From the NCBI GenBank assembly GCA_031398365.1, contig JANNND010000597.1:1-14173 (forward strand): DNA of 14,173 nt, in the 5' to 3' direction. The translations under genes were made by a program, and so were the position numbers. The notes under the pieces are model-generated. The model saw nothing but the letters and a program-made list of their open reading frames with translations. It was not told the origin of the DNA and ran no database searches. The stretch is from JAFDVL01 sp031398365 (GTDB taxonomy: Bacteria; Acidobacteriota; Blastocatellia; RBC074). Below, piece by piece: positions 6,310 to 14,173 of this stretch (its first letter is position 1; the number at the start of each line of letters is the position of its first letter).

Positions 6310-8571
6310 TTACTCGCCCCGAATATCCAGTTGTCCATCCACCAAATCCACCGTAAAGCTATTAAAAGCTTTCCAGATATTGGTGATCGGCAATTTGATT
6401 TGTTCATCCATCGTGCGTTTCAGGAAACGCGCACCGTAAGCCGGGCTGAAGCCTTTCGCCACGACCCAATCCAGCGCGGCTTCCGTGACGACCATGCCTT
6501 TGCCTTGCTGTTCTAAACGCCGTTGCATCGCGTTGAGATAAATCTGGGCGATTTGCTTCACTTCATCTTCCGTGAGCGGCGAGAAGACGATGATCTCATC
6601 AATACGATTGCGGAACTCTGGCGAGAAGCGATCTTCGGCAGCCTTCATCACTTCGCGTTTGACTTCCAGGACTTCGGAACGCGTCTTCGCCCCGAAGCCG
6701 AGCGGTTTCATATACTTCTTAAAATTCTCGGAACCAAGGTTGGAGGTCATAATGATGATCGCATCAGAAAGATAAACTTTCTTGCCGCGTCCATCGGTGA
6801 TCCAGCCTTCGTCAAAGCCCTGCAAGAAGATATTGAGCAGGTACGGCGAAGCCTTTTCGACTTCGTCCAGCAACAAAACCGTGTAGGGATTCTCGCGTAG
6901 TTTCTCCGTCAACAGGCCACCGCGTTCGCTGCCCACAATGCCGCGCGGCATGCCGATCAGCTTTTCAATGCCGACCATGCCATCTTGATATTCGCTCATA
7001 TCAATGCGCACCATCTTGTGGTCATCGCCAAACATGGATTCGGCGACGGCTTTGGCCAGTTCGGTTTTGCCCACGCCCGTCGGGCCTAAAAACAACAAGA
7101 CCCCATCCGGTTTGTAGAAGTTTTCTTTCAGCGGCCCTTTATTCAAGCGCAAGCGTTGCGCCACGCTTTTGACAGCATCTTTTTGCCCAATGACACGCCG
7201 CCCCAGAACTTCTTCGAGGTCTTTGAACCGGTCACTGGTATCGCGGAAAATCAAGTCGCGCGGAATCCGGGATTCCTGCGAAATCACATCAATGATGTGT
7301 TCCGGCTGCACCTGCATCAGGCTCTGTTCACTGATTTCAACCTTAACTGCTGCTGTATCCAGCCAGCCAATGGCTTTGTCCGGCAAATGCAAACTGCGCA
7401 CATAACGCGGAGCCATTTCCAGCGCCGTGTCAATCGCTGCATCGGTAATCTTCACCGAGTAATTCCGTTCCAGACGAGGGCGCAAGCCAAACAGGATTTG
7501 CCGCGTTTCACTAATCGTCGGCTCGTCCACCTTGACCAAACGAAACCGCCGCGCTAACGCCTCGTCTTCGCCGATGTACTCTTTGTACTCGGTCAACGTC
7601 GTCGCGCCGATGATGCGCAGTTCGCCGCGTGCGAGCGATCCCTTGAACATATTTGCAGCATCGGAGGACGCACCCATCGCGGAGCCTGCGCCGATGATCG
7701 TGTGTGCTTCGTCCACGAATAAAATCAGCTCACTGCGTTCTTTGACTTCCGCAATGATGCCCTGCAAGCGCTCTTCAAACATGCCGCGCAGCATTGTCCC
7801 CGCGACAATTCCAGCCATCTGAAGCTGCACGATATGGGCATTGCGCAAGCGGGCCGGAACCTTCTCTGGTTCCAGTTCAATTAAACGCGCCAAGCCTTCG
7901 ACCACAGCGGTTTTGCCGACGCCCGGTTCACCCACGAGCATGGGCGAATTCGCGCGCTCGCGGTGACACAGGATTTCGAGCATTTGCTGAATTTCCTTTT
8001 CGCGTCCGATGGTCGGCGGCAACTTATCCTGTCGTGCCAGCTTGTTCAGAGACGTGCCGAAATGCTTGAGATACGGCGGCAATTCGTATTTCTTGCGCAG
8101 CGTTTCGTCCTGCTCTTCGCGATGGCGCACGCGCTGCACGATCTTTTCGGTTGCGTATTGTGGATCAACCCCAAGCCGTCGCAGGATTTCTGCGGGCGTA
8201 CCGCTGGGATCAGCAAAGAGCGTCACAAACAGGTCAATAGAATCAATCGTCTGGCGCCCGTGCTGGCGCGCCCGTTTGAGCGAGCGATTGAACAATTCGC
8301 GGGTCGGATCAGGAATGTACATTTTCTTGCCGACATACTGACGACTCTTGGCTAATTCGTGTTCCAGTAATTGCTTGACCGCCTGCGGGTCAGCACCAAT
8401 GGATTGCATTGACTCCAAAAACAGGTTGCTTTCCACCTCGCCAAAGACAGTAAAAATATGTTCAGGCGAAAGAAAATTGTGTTCGCGCCGCCGGGATTCC
8501 TCAATGGCGCGATAAATGATCTTCTGTCCTGATTCCGAAAATTTATCCGTTAATGGTCCTAAATCCAGCAT
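6310..8571 (-). CDS. Two-ring Clp ATPase (ClpA/ClpC-like) lacking a middle domain and pore tyrosines
   Basis: A 753-residue Hsp100 protein. The Clp N-domain double repeat covers about 1-145. Ring D1 has Walker A GEPGVGKT at 214-221, Walker B ILFVDEAH at 283-290 and EALARRFR at 337-344. Ring D2 has Walker A GPTGVGKT at 496-503, Walker B LLLDE at 566-570, sensor asparagine N611 and a GAR sensor-2 near the C-terminus. No coiled-coil middle domain or UVR motif lies between the rings. LGF at 624-626 sits where ClpA/ClpC carry the ClpP-docking loop, so a peptidase partner is plausible. Oddly, the pore loops read TMLRG (259-263) and PRGIVGS (542-548), where ClpB in this window has AKYRG and PPGYIGY. 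The gene starts 27 bases after groEL with a good GGGAGA ribosome binding site, so it is probably last in the stress operon. The family is certain; its substrate-handling role is not. Confidence 0.93.
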   Translation of the reverse strand: MLDLGPLTDKFSESGQKIIYRAIEESRRREHNFLSPEHIFTVFGEVESNLFLESMQSIGADPQAVKQLLEHELAKSRQYVGKKMYIPDPTRELFNRSLKRARQHGRQTIDSIDLFVTLFADPSGTPAEILRRLGVDPQYATEKIVQRVRHREEQDETLRKKYELPPYLKHFGTSLNKLARQDKLPPTIGREKEIQQMLEILCHRERANSPMLVGEPGVGKTAVVEGLARLIELEPEKVPARLRNAHIVQLQMAGIVAGTMLRGMFEERLQGIIAEVKERSELILFVDEAHTIIGAGSAMGASSDAANMFKGSLARGELRIIGATTLTEYKEYIGEDEALARRFRLVKVDEPTISETRQILFGLRPRLERNYSVKITDAAIDTALEMAPRYVRSLHLPDKAIGWLDTAAVKVEISEQSLMQVQPEHIIDVISQESRIPRDLIFRDTSDRFKDLEEVLGRRVIGQKDAVKSVAQRLRLNKGPLKENFYKPDGVLLFLGPTGVGKTELAKAVAESMFGDDHKMVRIDMSEYQDGMVGIEKLIGMPRGIVGSERGGLLTEKLRENPYTVLLLDEVEKASPYLLNIFLQGFDEGWITDGRGKKVYLSDAIIIMTSNLGSENFKKYMKPLGFGAKTRSEVLEVKREVMKAAEDRFSPEFRNRIDEIIVFSPLTEDEVKQIAQIYLNAMQRRLEQQGKGMVVTEAALDWVVAKGFSPAYGARFLKRTMDEQIKLPITNIWKAFNSFTVDLVDGQLDIRGE

Positions 8572-8598
8572 GTATCTCCCTATTACAACTTAATGGGT

Positions 8599-10206
8599 TC
8601 AATGTTCTCCTCCGCCGGGGGAAGCAGGGGCAGGTTCAGGCAAATCGCTGACAACGGCATCTGTCGTCAACATCAATGCCGCCACAGAAGCAGCGTTTTG
8701 CAAAGCGGTTCGAACCACTTTTGCGGCATCCACGATCCCGGAAGACATCAAGTCTTCCACTACGCCAGTCGCAGCATTATAGCCTACGGTTTTCTTTTCC
8801 GTGCGGATTTTCCCAACAATCAACCCGCCATCTTTTCCGGCATTGTCCGCGATGCGCCGCAAAGGCTCTTCCAATGCGCGTTTGAGAATGTTAAGGCCGG
8901 TGCGTTCATCATCTTCCGCAGCGATGGCATCCAGGGCTTTGGCAGCGCGAAACAGTGCGACGCCGCCACCGGGTACGATCCCTTCTTGGGCTGCGGCTTT
9001 GGTTGCATTGAGCGCATCTTCCACCCGCATTTTCTTTTCCTTCATTTCCATTTCGGTCGCGGCACCGACTTTGATGACCGCAACACCGCCGGCCAGTTTC
9101 GCCAAACGTTCCTGCAATTTCTCGCGGTCATACGCTGAAGTCGTTTCTTCGATTTGGCGGCGCAGCAAGGCGATACGGCCTTCTAAATCCTTTGGCTTGC
9201 CTGCACCTTCAATAATGGTGGTGTTGTCCTTGTCAATTATGACGCGGGTGGCGCTGCCGAGATCATGAAGCTGCACACTTTCCAGCGAAATGCCGAGGTC
9301 TTCGGTAATTACGTGTCCACCCGTCAAAATCGCCAAGTCTTCAAGCATGGCCTTGCGGCGATCTCCGAACGCGGGTGCTTTCACCGCTGCGACCTTGATC
9401 GTGCCGCGCATTTTGTTGACAACTAACGTCGGCAACGCATCGCCTTCGATGTCTTCGGCAATAATCAGCAGGCTGCGGCCCTGTTGCGCGACCTGTTGCA
9501 AGATGGGCATGAGGTCGTGCATCGCCGAAATTTTCTTTTCATTGAGCAGGATCAGCGGCTCTTCCAACACGGCTTCCATGCGATCCGTATTAGTCGCGAA
9601 ATAGGGCGAAATAAAGCCGCGATCAAACTGCATGCCTTCGACCAGATCAAGCGTGGTTTCCAAGCTCTTGGCTTCTTCGACCGTGACTACGCCGTCTTTC
9701 CCCACTTGCTCCATCGCCTCGGCAATCAATTCGCCGATGGAGCGATCACCGTTGGCGGCCACGGTGGCAACGCTGGCCAGATCAGACTTGTCTTTGACCT
9801 TCTTGGCAAGCTTGGCGACTTCAGCAACGGCCACCGCCACGCCTTTTTCGATACCGCGTTTGAGCGCCATCGGATTCGCACCCGCCGTGACGTTTTTCAG
9901 ACCTTCGCGGAAAATCGCCTGCGCCAATACGGTTGCGGTCGTCGTGCCATCGCCCGCAATGTCATTGGTTTTAGAAGCAACTTCGCGCACCATTTGCGCG
10001 CCCATATTTTGATAGGCGTCTTTGAGTTCGATTTCTTTGGCGACGGTCACGCCGTCTTTGGTAATGAGCGGGGAGCCGAATTTTTTATCAATAATGACGT
10101 TGCGGCCACGCGGCCCCAAGGTGACGCGTACGGCGTCGGCTAACACATTCACGCCGTCCAGCATGGATTTCCGGGCTTCTTCTCTGAACCTGATTTCTTT
10201 TGCCAC
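8599..10206 (-). CDS. groEL: 60 kDa chaperonin GroEL
   Basis: A 535-residue chaperonin, near the usual 540-550. The N-terminal equatorial domain begins MAKEIRF, with the phosphate loop GDGTTTATVL at 85-94 (D86 equals the E. coli ATP-site aspartate D87). The apical region contains the conserved KVAAVKAPAFGDRRKAMLED stretch, and the second equatorial half has EGIVPGGGVAL and NAATGVVEDL. It should form the tetradecameric folding chamber in the cytoplasm. The start is GTG at 10204-10206 behind a strong AAGGAG. The flexible GGM-repeat tail is missing; the protein ends in a Pro-rich stretch and GGGEH. No groES gene lies within the window, and groEL is placed 39 bases after grpE, so it may be a second or relocated groEL copy relying on a distant groES. 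Confidence 0.97.
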   Translation of the reverse strand: MAKEIRFREEARKSMLDGVNVLADAVRVTLGPRGRNVIIDKKFGSPLITKDGVTVAKEIELKDAYQNMGAQMVREVASKTNDIAGDGTTTATVLAQAIFREGLKNVTAGANPMALKRGIEKGVAVAVAEVAKLAKKVKDKSDLASVATVAANGDRSIGELIAEAMEQVGKDGVVTVEEAKSLETTLDLVEGMQFDRGFISPYFATNTDRMEAVLEEPLILLNEKKISAMHDLMPILQQVAQQGRSLLIIAEDIEGDALPTLVVNKMRGTIKVAAVKAPAFGDRRKAMLEDLAILTGGHVITEDLGISLESVQLHDLGSATRVIIDKDNTTIIEGAGKPKDLEGRIALLRRQIEETTSAYDREKLQERLAKLAGGVAVIKVGAATEMEMKEKKMRVEDALNATKAAAQEGIVPGGGVALFRAAKALDAIAAEDDERTGLNILKRALEEPLRRIADNAGKDGGLIVGKIRTEKKTVGYNAATGVVEDLMSSGIVDAAKVVRTALQNAASVAALMLTTDAVVSDLPEPAPASPGGGEH

Positions 10207-10245
10207 TGCAATCTCCTTCAGTCGGTAAATCGTTGGTTTGTTCTT

Positions 10246-11097
10246 TTACTCTGCGCGCCCCACTTTGACGCGCGCCGGGCGTAGCAAGCGCTCGCCGAAT
10301 TTGTAGCCGCGTTGCAATTCGGCCAGGACCAGATTGTCCTGCTCCTTTGGTGCGATGGCGAGTTCAACCGCTTCGTGAATCTCGGGGTTAAATGGCTCGC
10401 CTTCACTTTCGACCGCTTGCAAACCGAGTTTCTTCAATTGGATTTCAAACATTTCGGCGGTCGCGCGCACACCATCGCGCAGCGCATCAAACGCGGCGCC
10501 CTGCTCCGTAACCACTTCAGAGGCGACCAGCGCGCGCTGCAAATTATCCAGGGTGTCCAATAACCCCGCGACCACATCGCCGCGCGCCACTTCCAGCCGT
10601 TGCTCAAACGTGCGTTGCATCCGCGCGCGCACTTCCTCGGTTTCGGCCCGCAATTGCAGTTGGGCTTTGCGGAAGCGGTCAGCATATTCTTCGCTGGACT
10701 TCATAGCTTCATCGCGTCGCATTTGGCTTTCTTTCAATTTGTCTCGCAGTTCTTCCAATTCACGCTCAACCGCTTCGGAATCTAGTTGCAATTGATCTAT
10801 GTTGATTTCAAACGCATCGGACATTGCTTCAGTCACCTCTTCAGATGAATCATCAGGATTTTCCACCGCAGCGACAAAGCGTCGCTTGTCTGTCACCTTA
10901 AACTCAGCATCGTCGTCTAATTCTGTTGGGTGATTTGCCGCAGCAGCGCTGCTCTCATCTGGTGTGCCATTGGAATCTTCCGCCAAGGCTTCTGATGTCT
11001 CACCGTCGGATTCTATTTGCGTCGGATTATCAAGCGCAATTTCCCTTGTTTCCTCTTGCATGGCCGCACTGGTTTCGCTCTGGTTTTTTGAACTCAT
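10246..11097 (-). CDS. grpE: GrpE, nucleotide exchange factor of DnaK
   Basis: The preferred start, ATG at 11095-11097, gives 283 residues. GrpE releases ADP from DnaK in the Hsp70 cycle. The C-terminal two thirds show a long coiled-coil dimerisation helix, the DTLDNLQRAL segment, FNPEIHEAV and the beta-domain ending GYKFGERLLRPARVKV, all diagnostic of GrpE. The N-terminus is an unusually long, acidic, low-complexity tail rich in Glu, Asp, Ser and Thr, expected to be disordered. A frame-extending TTG at 11175 would add 26 basic residues, but no ribosome binding site precedes it and a heat-shock-like promoter motif lies within that stretch, so I reject it. The ribosome binding site at the ATG is also weak. 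The gene follows clpB and leads into groEL; dnaK and dnaJ are not in view. Confidence 0.93.
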   Translation of the reverse strand: MSSKNQSETSAAMQEETREIALDNPTQIESDGETSEALAEDSNGTPDESSAAAANHPTELDDDAEFKVTDKRRFVAAVENPDDSSEEVTEAMSDAFEINIDQLQLDSEAVERELEELRDKLKESQMRRDEAMKSSEEYADRFRKAQLQLRAETEEVRARMQRTFEQRLEVARGDVVAGLLDTLDNLQRALVASEVVTEQGAAFDALRDGVRATAEMFEIQLKKLGLQAVESEGEPFNPEIHEAVELAIAPKEQDNLVLAELQRGYKFGERLLRPARVKVGRAE

Positions 11098-11131
11098 AGC
11101 TCGAAAAATTCGATTGACTAAATTTTGGTTC

Positions 11132-11155
11132 GTGGGGTCTGTTTTCTTCTTCAAG
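11132..11155 (-). promoter_or_regulatory. Sigma-32-like heat-shock promoter motif before grpE
   Basis: On the minus strand, CTTGAA (11150-11155) is followed after 12 bases by CCCCAC (11132-11137). This resembles the sigma-32 pattern CTTGAA...CCCCAT, with spacing one base shorter than usual. Transcription would begin near 11125, about 27 bases before the ATG at 11097. Whether this organism has a sigma-32-type factor is unknown, so this is a suggestion. Confidence 0.4.
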
Positions 11156-11287
11156 TTCGTTCTCGTGTACCCCAATAATGTTTGTTTGGAGTTGTTGATG
11201 GATTGCTGCCAACCGGGCAGGCCAATCTAACATTGCCTGCTAGTGAAAGCAAGATTCTATTTGTCATAGAACAAGAGATGAAAGCCC

Positions 11288-11319
11288 GTGTGAAGGGCCT
11301 GAATGACGCCCCTTCGCAC
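11288..11319 (-). terminator. Imperfect hairpin between clpB and grpE
   Basis: Arms 11288-11298 and 11308-11319 (GTGCGAAGGGGC pairing with GCCCTTCACAC on the minus strand) give about ten pairs with one mismatch and one bulge, 18 bases after the clpB stop. Only a short CTTT follows. It could be a partial terminator or an mRNA-processing site that uncouples clpB from grpE-groEL-clp. Confidence 0.35.
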
Positions 11320-11337
11320 CGTTCTCGACGCCTTGCT

Positions 11338-13956
11338 TTATCCACTCACACTAGCCCCTTGTTCACCCTGATTGGCAGTTGTAAAAACCATTTCACCGCG
11401 CTCCAAATCGCCTTTGACAAGTAATGTTTCACCGGGCTTGATGGTGCCGCTGAGCAATCGCATCGCCAACGGATTTTGGATCAAGCTTTGAATCGCACGC
11501 TTTAACGGGCGCGCGCCATACACCGGGTCATATCCTTCCCGGGTGAGCAATTCCTCGGCGGACGGCTCTAGCGTAAGCACAATCTGACGGTCCTCCAGCA
11601 TCTTGCGCAGCACTTCCAATTGAATCTTGATGATCTGCTGAATTTGCTCCAGGCCCAACTGCTTGAAGATGATGATGTCATCAATGCGGTTCAGAAATTC
11701 CGGCTTGAAGGCATAGCGTAATTGCTCCAAGACCGCCGCCCGCATCTGTTTCTCGTCATTATCCAACTCCTGAATCTCGCGCGAGCCGAGGTTCGACGTC
11801 ATGATAATCACGGTGTTTTTGAAATCCACCGTGCGCCCCTTGCCATCGGTCAAACGCCCATCATCCAGAATTTGCAGCAGGATGTTGAAGACATCCGGGT
11901 GCGCCTTTTCGATTTCATCAAACAACACCACCGAATAAGGTCGCCGACGCACCGCCTCTGTCAAAAATCCACCTTCGTCGTAGCCAATGTAGCCCGGCGG
12001 CGCGCCGATCAAGCGTGCGACCGAATGCTTCTCCATAAACTCCGACATATCCAGGCGCACAATGGAGCGCTCATCATCGAAAAGGAACTCCGCCAATGCC
12101 CGCGCCGTTTCGGTTTTGCCCACACCGGTTGGCCCTAAAAAGATGAACGAGCCGACGGGGCGTTTCGGGTCTTGCAGGCCCGCGCGCGCGCGCCGTACCG
12201 CATTCGCAACGGCCATCAACGCATCATTTTGCCCCACGACTCGCATGCTCAGGCGCTCTTCCATCTGCACCAGTTTTTGCATCTCGCCTTCCAGCATTTT
12301 CGTCACCGGCACACCCGTCCATTTCGCCACTACTTCGGCCACATCTTCTTCCGTCACCTCTTCCTTCAGCATCCGACTTGTCTTTTGCAATTCGCCGAGC
12401 TTGGCGTGATCCTGCTCCAGTTTCTTTTGCAGTTCCACCATTTGCCCGTAGCGGATTTCTGCGACTTTGCCGTAATCACCCGCGCGTTCGAATTGTTCAG
12501 CCTGCACTTTTAATTGCTCAAGCTGCTCTTTAGAGCCGCGCACATGTTCGATAATTTCCTTTTCGGACTGCCATTTGGCTTTCATCGCGCCGGACTTTTC
12601 GCGCAGGTCAGCCACTTCTTTTTCGACCTTTGCCATGCGCTCTTTTGACACTGCGTCGTCCTCACGCATCAACGCCTGCCGTTCGATTTCGCGCTGAATG
12701 ATCTCGCGCTCAACCTCGTCAATTTCAGTTGGCAGCGAATCAATTTCGATGCGCAATTTGGACGCCGATTCGTCAATCAAATCAATCGCCTTGTCGGGCA
12801 AAAACCGATCTGTAATGTAGCGATTCGAGAGCGTCGCCGCCGCCACAATTGCAGCATCTTTAATGCGGACGCCGTGATGCGTTTCGTATTTGTCTTTCAG
12901 GCCGCGCAGAATCGCAATCGTGTCTTCGACGTTTGGTTCGCCGACATAGACCTGCTGGAAGCGGCGTTCCAGCGCTTTGTCTTTCTCAATATATTTCTGG
13001 TATTCATTGAGCGTCGTCGCGCCCACACAGCGCAATTCGCCGCGCGCCAGGGCGGGTTTGAGCATATTCGACGCATCCACCGCGCCTTCTGCACCGCCCG
13101 CGCCAACCAGCGTATGCAATTCGTCAATGAAGCAGATGATGTGGCCTTCGGACTTTTCAACTTCTTTCAGGACGGCTTTTAATCGCTCTTCAAATTCACC
13201 GCGATATTTCGCACCTGCAAGCATCTGTGCAAGGTCGAGCGACACCAGCTTTTTGTTGCGCAAGGTTTCCGGCACATCGCCCGAAATAATGCGCTGCGCC
13301 AGGCCCTCGACGATAGCCGTTTTGCCGACGCCGGGTTCGCCAATTAAGACAGGATTATTTTTTGTGCGGCGCGATAAAACCTGCACGACGCGGCGCACTT
13401 CATCGTCGCGACCAATCACGGGGTCAAGTTTGCCCTGCCGCGCCAGTTCGGTCAGATCGCGCGAATATTTCGAGAGCGCCTGATAGGTTTCTTCAGCGTT
13501 CTGGCTGGTAATGCGCGTATCGCCGCGCATCTGCTTGATGACCTTTTGCAAAGCGTCTTTGTTGACGCCGTGCGCGCGCAAAATCCGGCCTGATTCGCCC
13601 GCTTTTTCTTCCGCCAGCGCCAGCATTAAATGCTCGGTCGAAATGTATTCGTCCTTAAAGCTATCCGCTTCTTTTTGCGCTTGGGAAAGGACTTGATTGA
13701 GGCGGGAACTGATGTAGCGTTGTGGGCCGCCGCTGACTTGTGGGAACTTCTTGATCGCCGCCTCAACTTCGGAACGAATGGTCGCGACATTCGCGCCAAT
13801 CTTGCCCAACATCGGGTGCGTAATACCTTCTGGTTGATCCAGTAACGTAGCCAGCACGTGTTCCGGCTCAACCTGTTGTTGCCCCAAGGTTTCCGCCGTT
13901 GCCACGGCGGTTTCGATGGCTTCCTGGCCTTTGAGCGTGAATTTATCTAATCGCAT
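11338..13956 (-). CDS. clpB: ATP-dependent disaggregase ClpB
   Basis: A complete 872-residue Hsp100 protein of normal ClpB length. Domains in order: the Clp N-domain (about 1-145), ring D1 with Walker A GEPGVGKT at 206-213, pore loop AKYRG at 249-253 and Walker B CFIDE at 275-279, then the long coiled-coil middle domain at about 405-530 that docks DnaK. Ring D2 has Walker A GPTGVGKT at 608-615, pore loop PPGYIGY at 653-659, Walker B VVLFDE at 676-681 and sensor-2 GARPLKR. There is no ClpP-docking loop after the D2 sensor-1, as expected for a disaggregase. It works with DnaK-DnaJ-GrpE to extract proteins from aggregates, which fits grpE directly downstream. The ATG follows an AGAGAGTAGG stretch. 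It begins 14 bases after the stop of an upstream partial frame, so it may share that transcript. Confidence 0.97.
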   Translation of the reverse strand: MRLDKFTLKGQEAIETAVATAETLGQQQVEPEHVLATLLDQPEGITHPMLGKIGANVATIRSEVEAAIKKFPQVSGGPQRYISSRLNQVLSQAQKEADSFKDEYISTEHLMLALAEEKAGESGRILRAHGVNKDALQKVIKQMRGDTRITSQNAEETYQALSKYSRDLTELARQGKLDPVIGRDDEVRRVVQVLSRRTKNNPVLIGEPGVGKTAIVEGLAQRIISGDVPETLRNKKLVSLDLAQMLAGAKYRGEFEERLKAVLKEVEKSEGHIICFIDELHTLVGAGGAEGAVDASNMLKPALARGELRCVGATTLNEYQKYIEKDKALERRFQQVYVGEPNVEDTIAILRGLKDKYETHHGVRIKDAAIVAAATLSNRYITDRFLPDKAIDLIDESASKLRIEIDSLPTEIDEVEREIIQREIERQALMREDDAVSKERMAKVEKEVADLREKSGAMKAKWQSEKEIIEHVRGSKEQLEQLKVQAEQFERAGDYGKVAEIRYGQMVELQKKLEQDHAKLGELQKTSRMLKEEVTEEDVAEVVAKWTGVPVTKMLEGEMQKLVQMEERLSMRVVGQNDALMAVANAVRRARAGLQDPKRPVGSFIFLGPTGVGKTETARALAEFLFDDERSIVRLDMSEFMEKHSVARLIGAPPGYIGYDEGGFLTEAVRRRPYSVVLFDEIEKAHPDVFNILLQILDDGRLTDGKGRTVDFKNTVIIMTSNLGSREIQELDNDEKQMRAAVLEQLRYAFKPEFLNRIDDIIIFKQLGLEQIQQIIKIQLEVLRKMLEDRQIVLTLEPSAEELLTREGYDPVYGARPLKRAIQSLIQNPLAMRLLSGTIKPGETLLVKGDLERGEMVFTTANQGEQGASVSG

Positions 13957-13970
13957 GAATGACCTACTCT

Positions 13971-14171
13971 CTAATAAAAAAACTTTTGGATTATTTTAAA
14001 TTTTTCCGCTTGCTCTGATTTGCCTTCTACACAAGCAATCACGTCTTTACAAGAAAGATCATCAGAGGAAACCTTATTAATCATTGAGACGTACCCTGGA
14101 CTCACTTCGTAGATGTGTGTTCCTGTATTTTTACATTTAGCACAAAAATAGACACTACTGGCGACTGACCC
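13971..14171 (-). CDS. Partial unknown protein, C-terminal 66 residues, cut by the window edge
   Basis: The minus strand is open from the right edge to a TAG at 13971-13973, giving 66 residues without a start, so the gene probably begins outside the window. The stretch includes FCAKCKNTGTHIYEV, a CxxC pair like half of a zinc ribbon, followed by two more cysteines and a polar, probably helical end. The DNA is AT-rich (23 G+C of 60 at 14041-14100), unlike clpB next door and similar to the ATPase-TOPRIM gene. Its stop is 14 bases before clpB on the same strand. I do not recognise the family. A short frame from the internal ATG (residue 30) is possible but less likely, because the sequence before it also reads as sensible protein. 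Confidence 0.5.
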   Translation of the reverse strand, partial: GSVASSVYFCAKCKNTGTHIYEVSPGYVSMINKVSSDDLSCKDVIACVEGKSEQAEKFKIIQKFFY

Positions 14172-14173
14172 CT

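Noticed and set aside
14137..14143. TTAGCAC near the right edge as half of a CIRCE heat-shock operator
   Set aside because: There is no GAGTGCTAA partner at the required spacing, and it lies inside the partial coding frame.

Overview
The window looks like chromosomal DNA of a GC-moderate bacterium, most likely an acidobacterium (perhaps Blastocatellia-like). This rests only on gene style and composition, so the placement is tentative. There are ten protein genes (nine complete, one cut by the right edge) and no RNA gene, CRISPR array, transposase or tRNA that I can see.

Left part (1-5606): a plus-strand TIM-barrel sugar isomerase/epimerase converges on a strikingly AT-rich minus-strand gene. 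That gene encodes an ABC/OLD-type ATPase fused to a C-terminal TOPRIM (DUF4435-like) domain, an architecture of OLD nucleases and of fused PARIS anti-phage proteins. A short gap between the two holds several small hairpins with a shared core. Upstream of the ATPase, also on the minus strand, are a patatin-like phospholipase and an exported D-alanyl-D-alanine carboxypeptidase (S13 family), both with the GC-richer composition of the rest of the window.

Middle (5607-6309): a 230-base divergent intergenic region holds a near-consensus housekeeping promoter and precedes a single-domain response regulator on the plus strand. A perfect 20-bp hairpin separates this gene from the convergent stress cluster.

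Right part (6310-13956): a protein-quality-control cluster, all on the minus strand and transcribed in the order clpB, grpE, groEL, clp. ClpB is a textbook disaggregase. GrpE is the DnaK exchange factor with a long acidic N-terminus. GroEL has no GroES gene beside it and lacks the usual GGM tail. The last gene is a two-ring Clp ATPase without a middle domain. It keeps its ATPase motifs and a ClpP-docking-like LGF loop, but has lost the conserved pore-loop tyrosine in both rings. A sigma-32-like promoter motif lies just before the preferred grpE start. The set suggests coordinated disaggregation, folding and possibly degradation. An AT-rich, partial, cysteine-containing reading frame enters from the right edge and stops 14 bases before clpB.

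The best candidates for something new are the pore-loop-divergent Clp ATPase inside the chaperone operon and the solitary, AT-rich ATPase-TOPRIM fusion gene.
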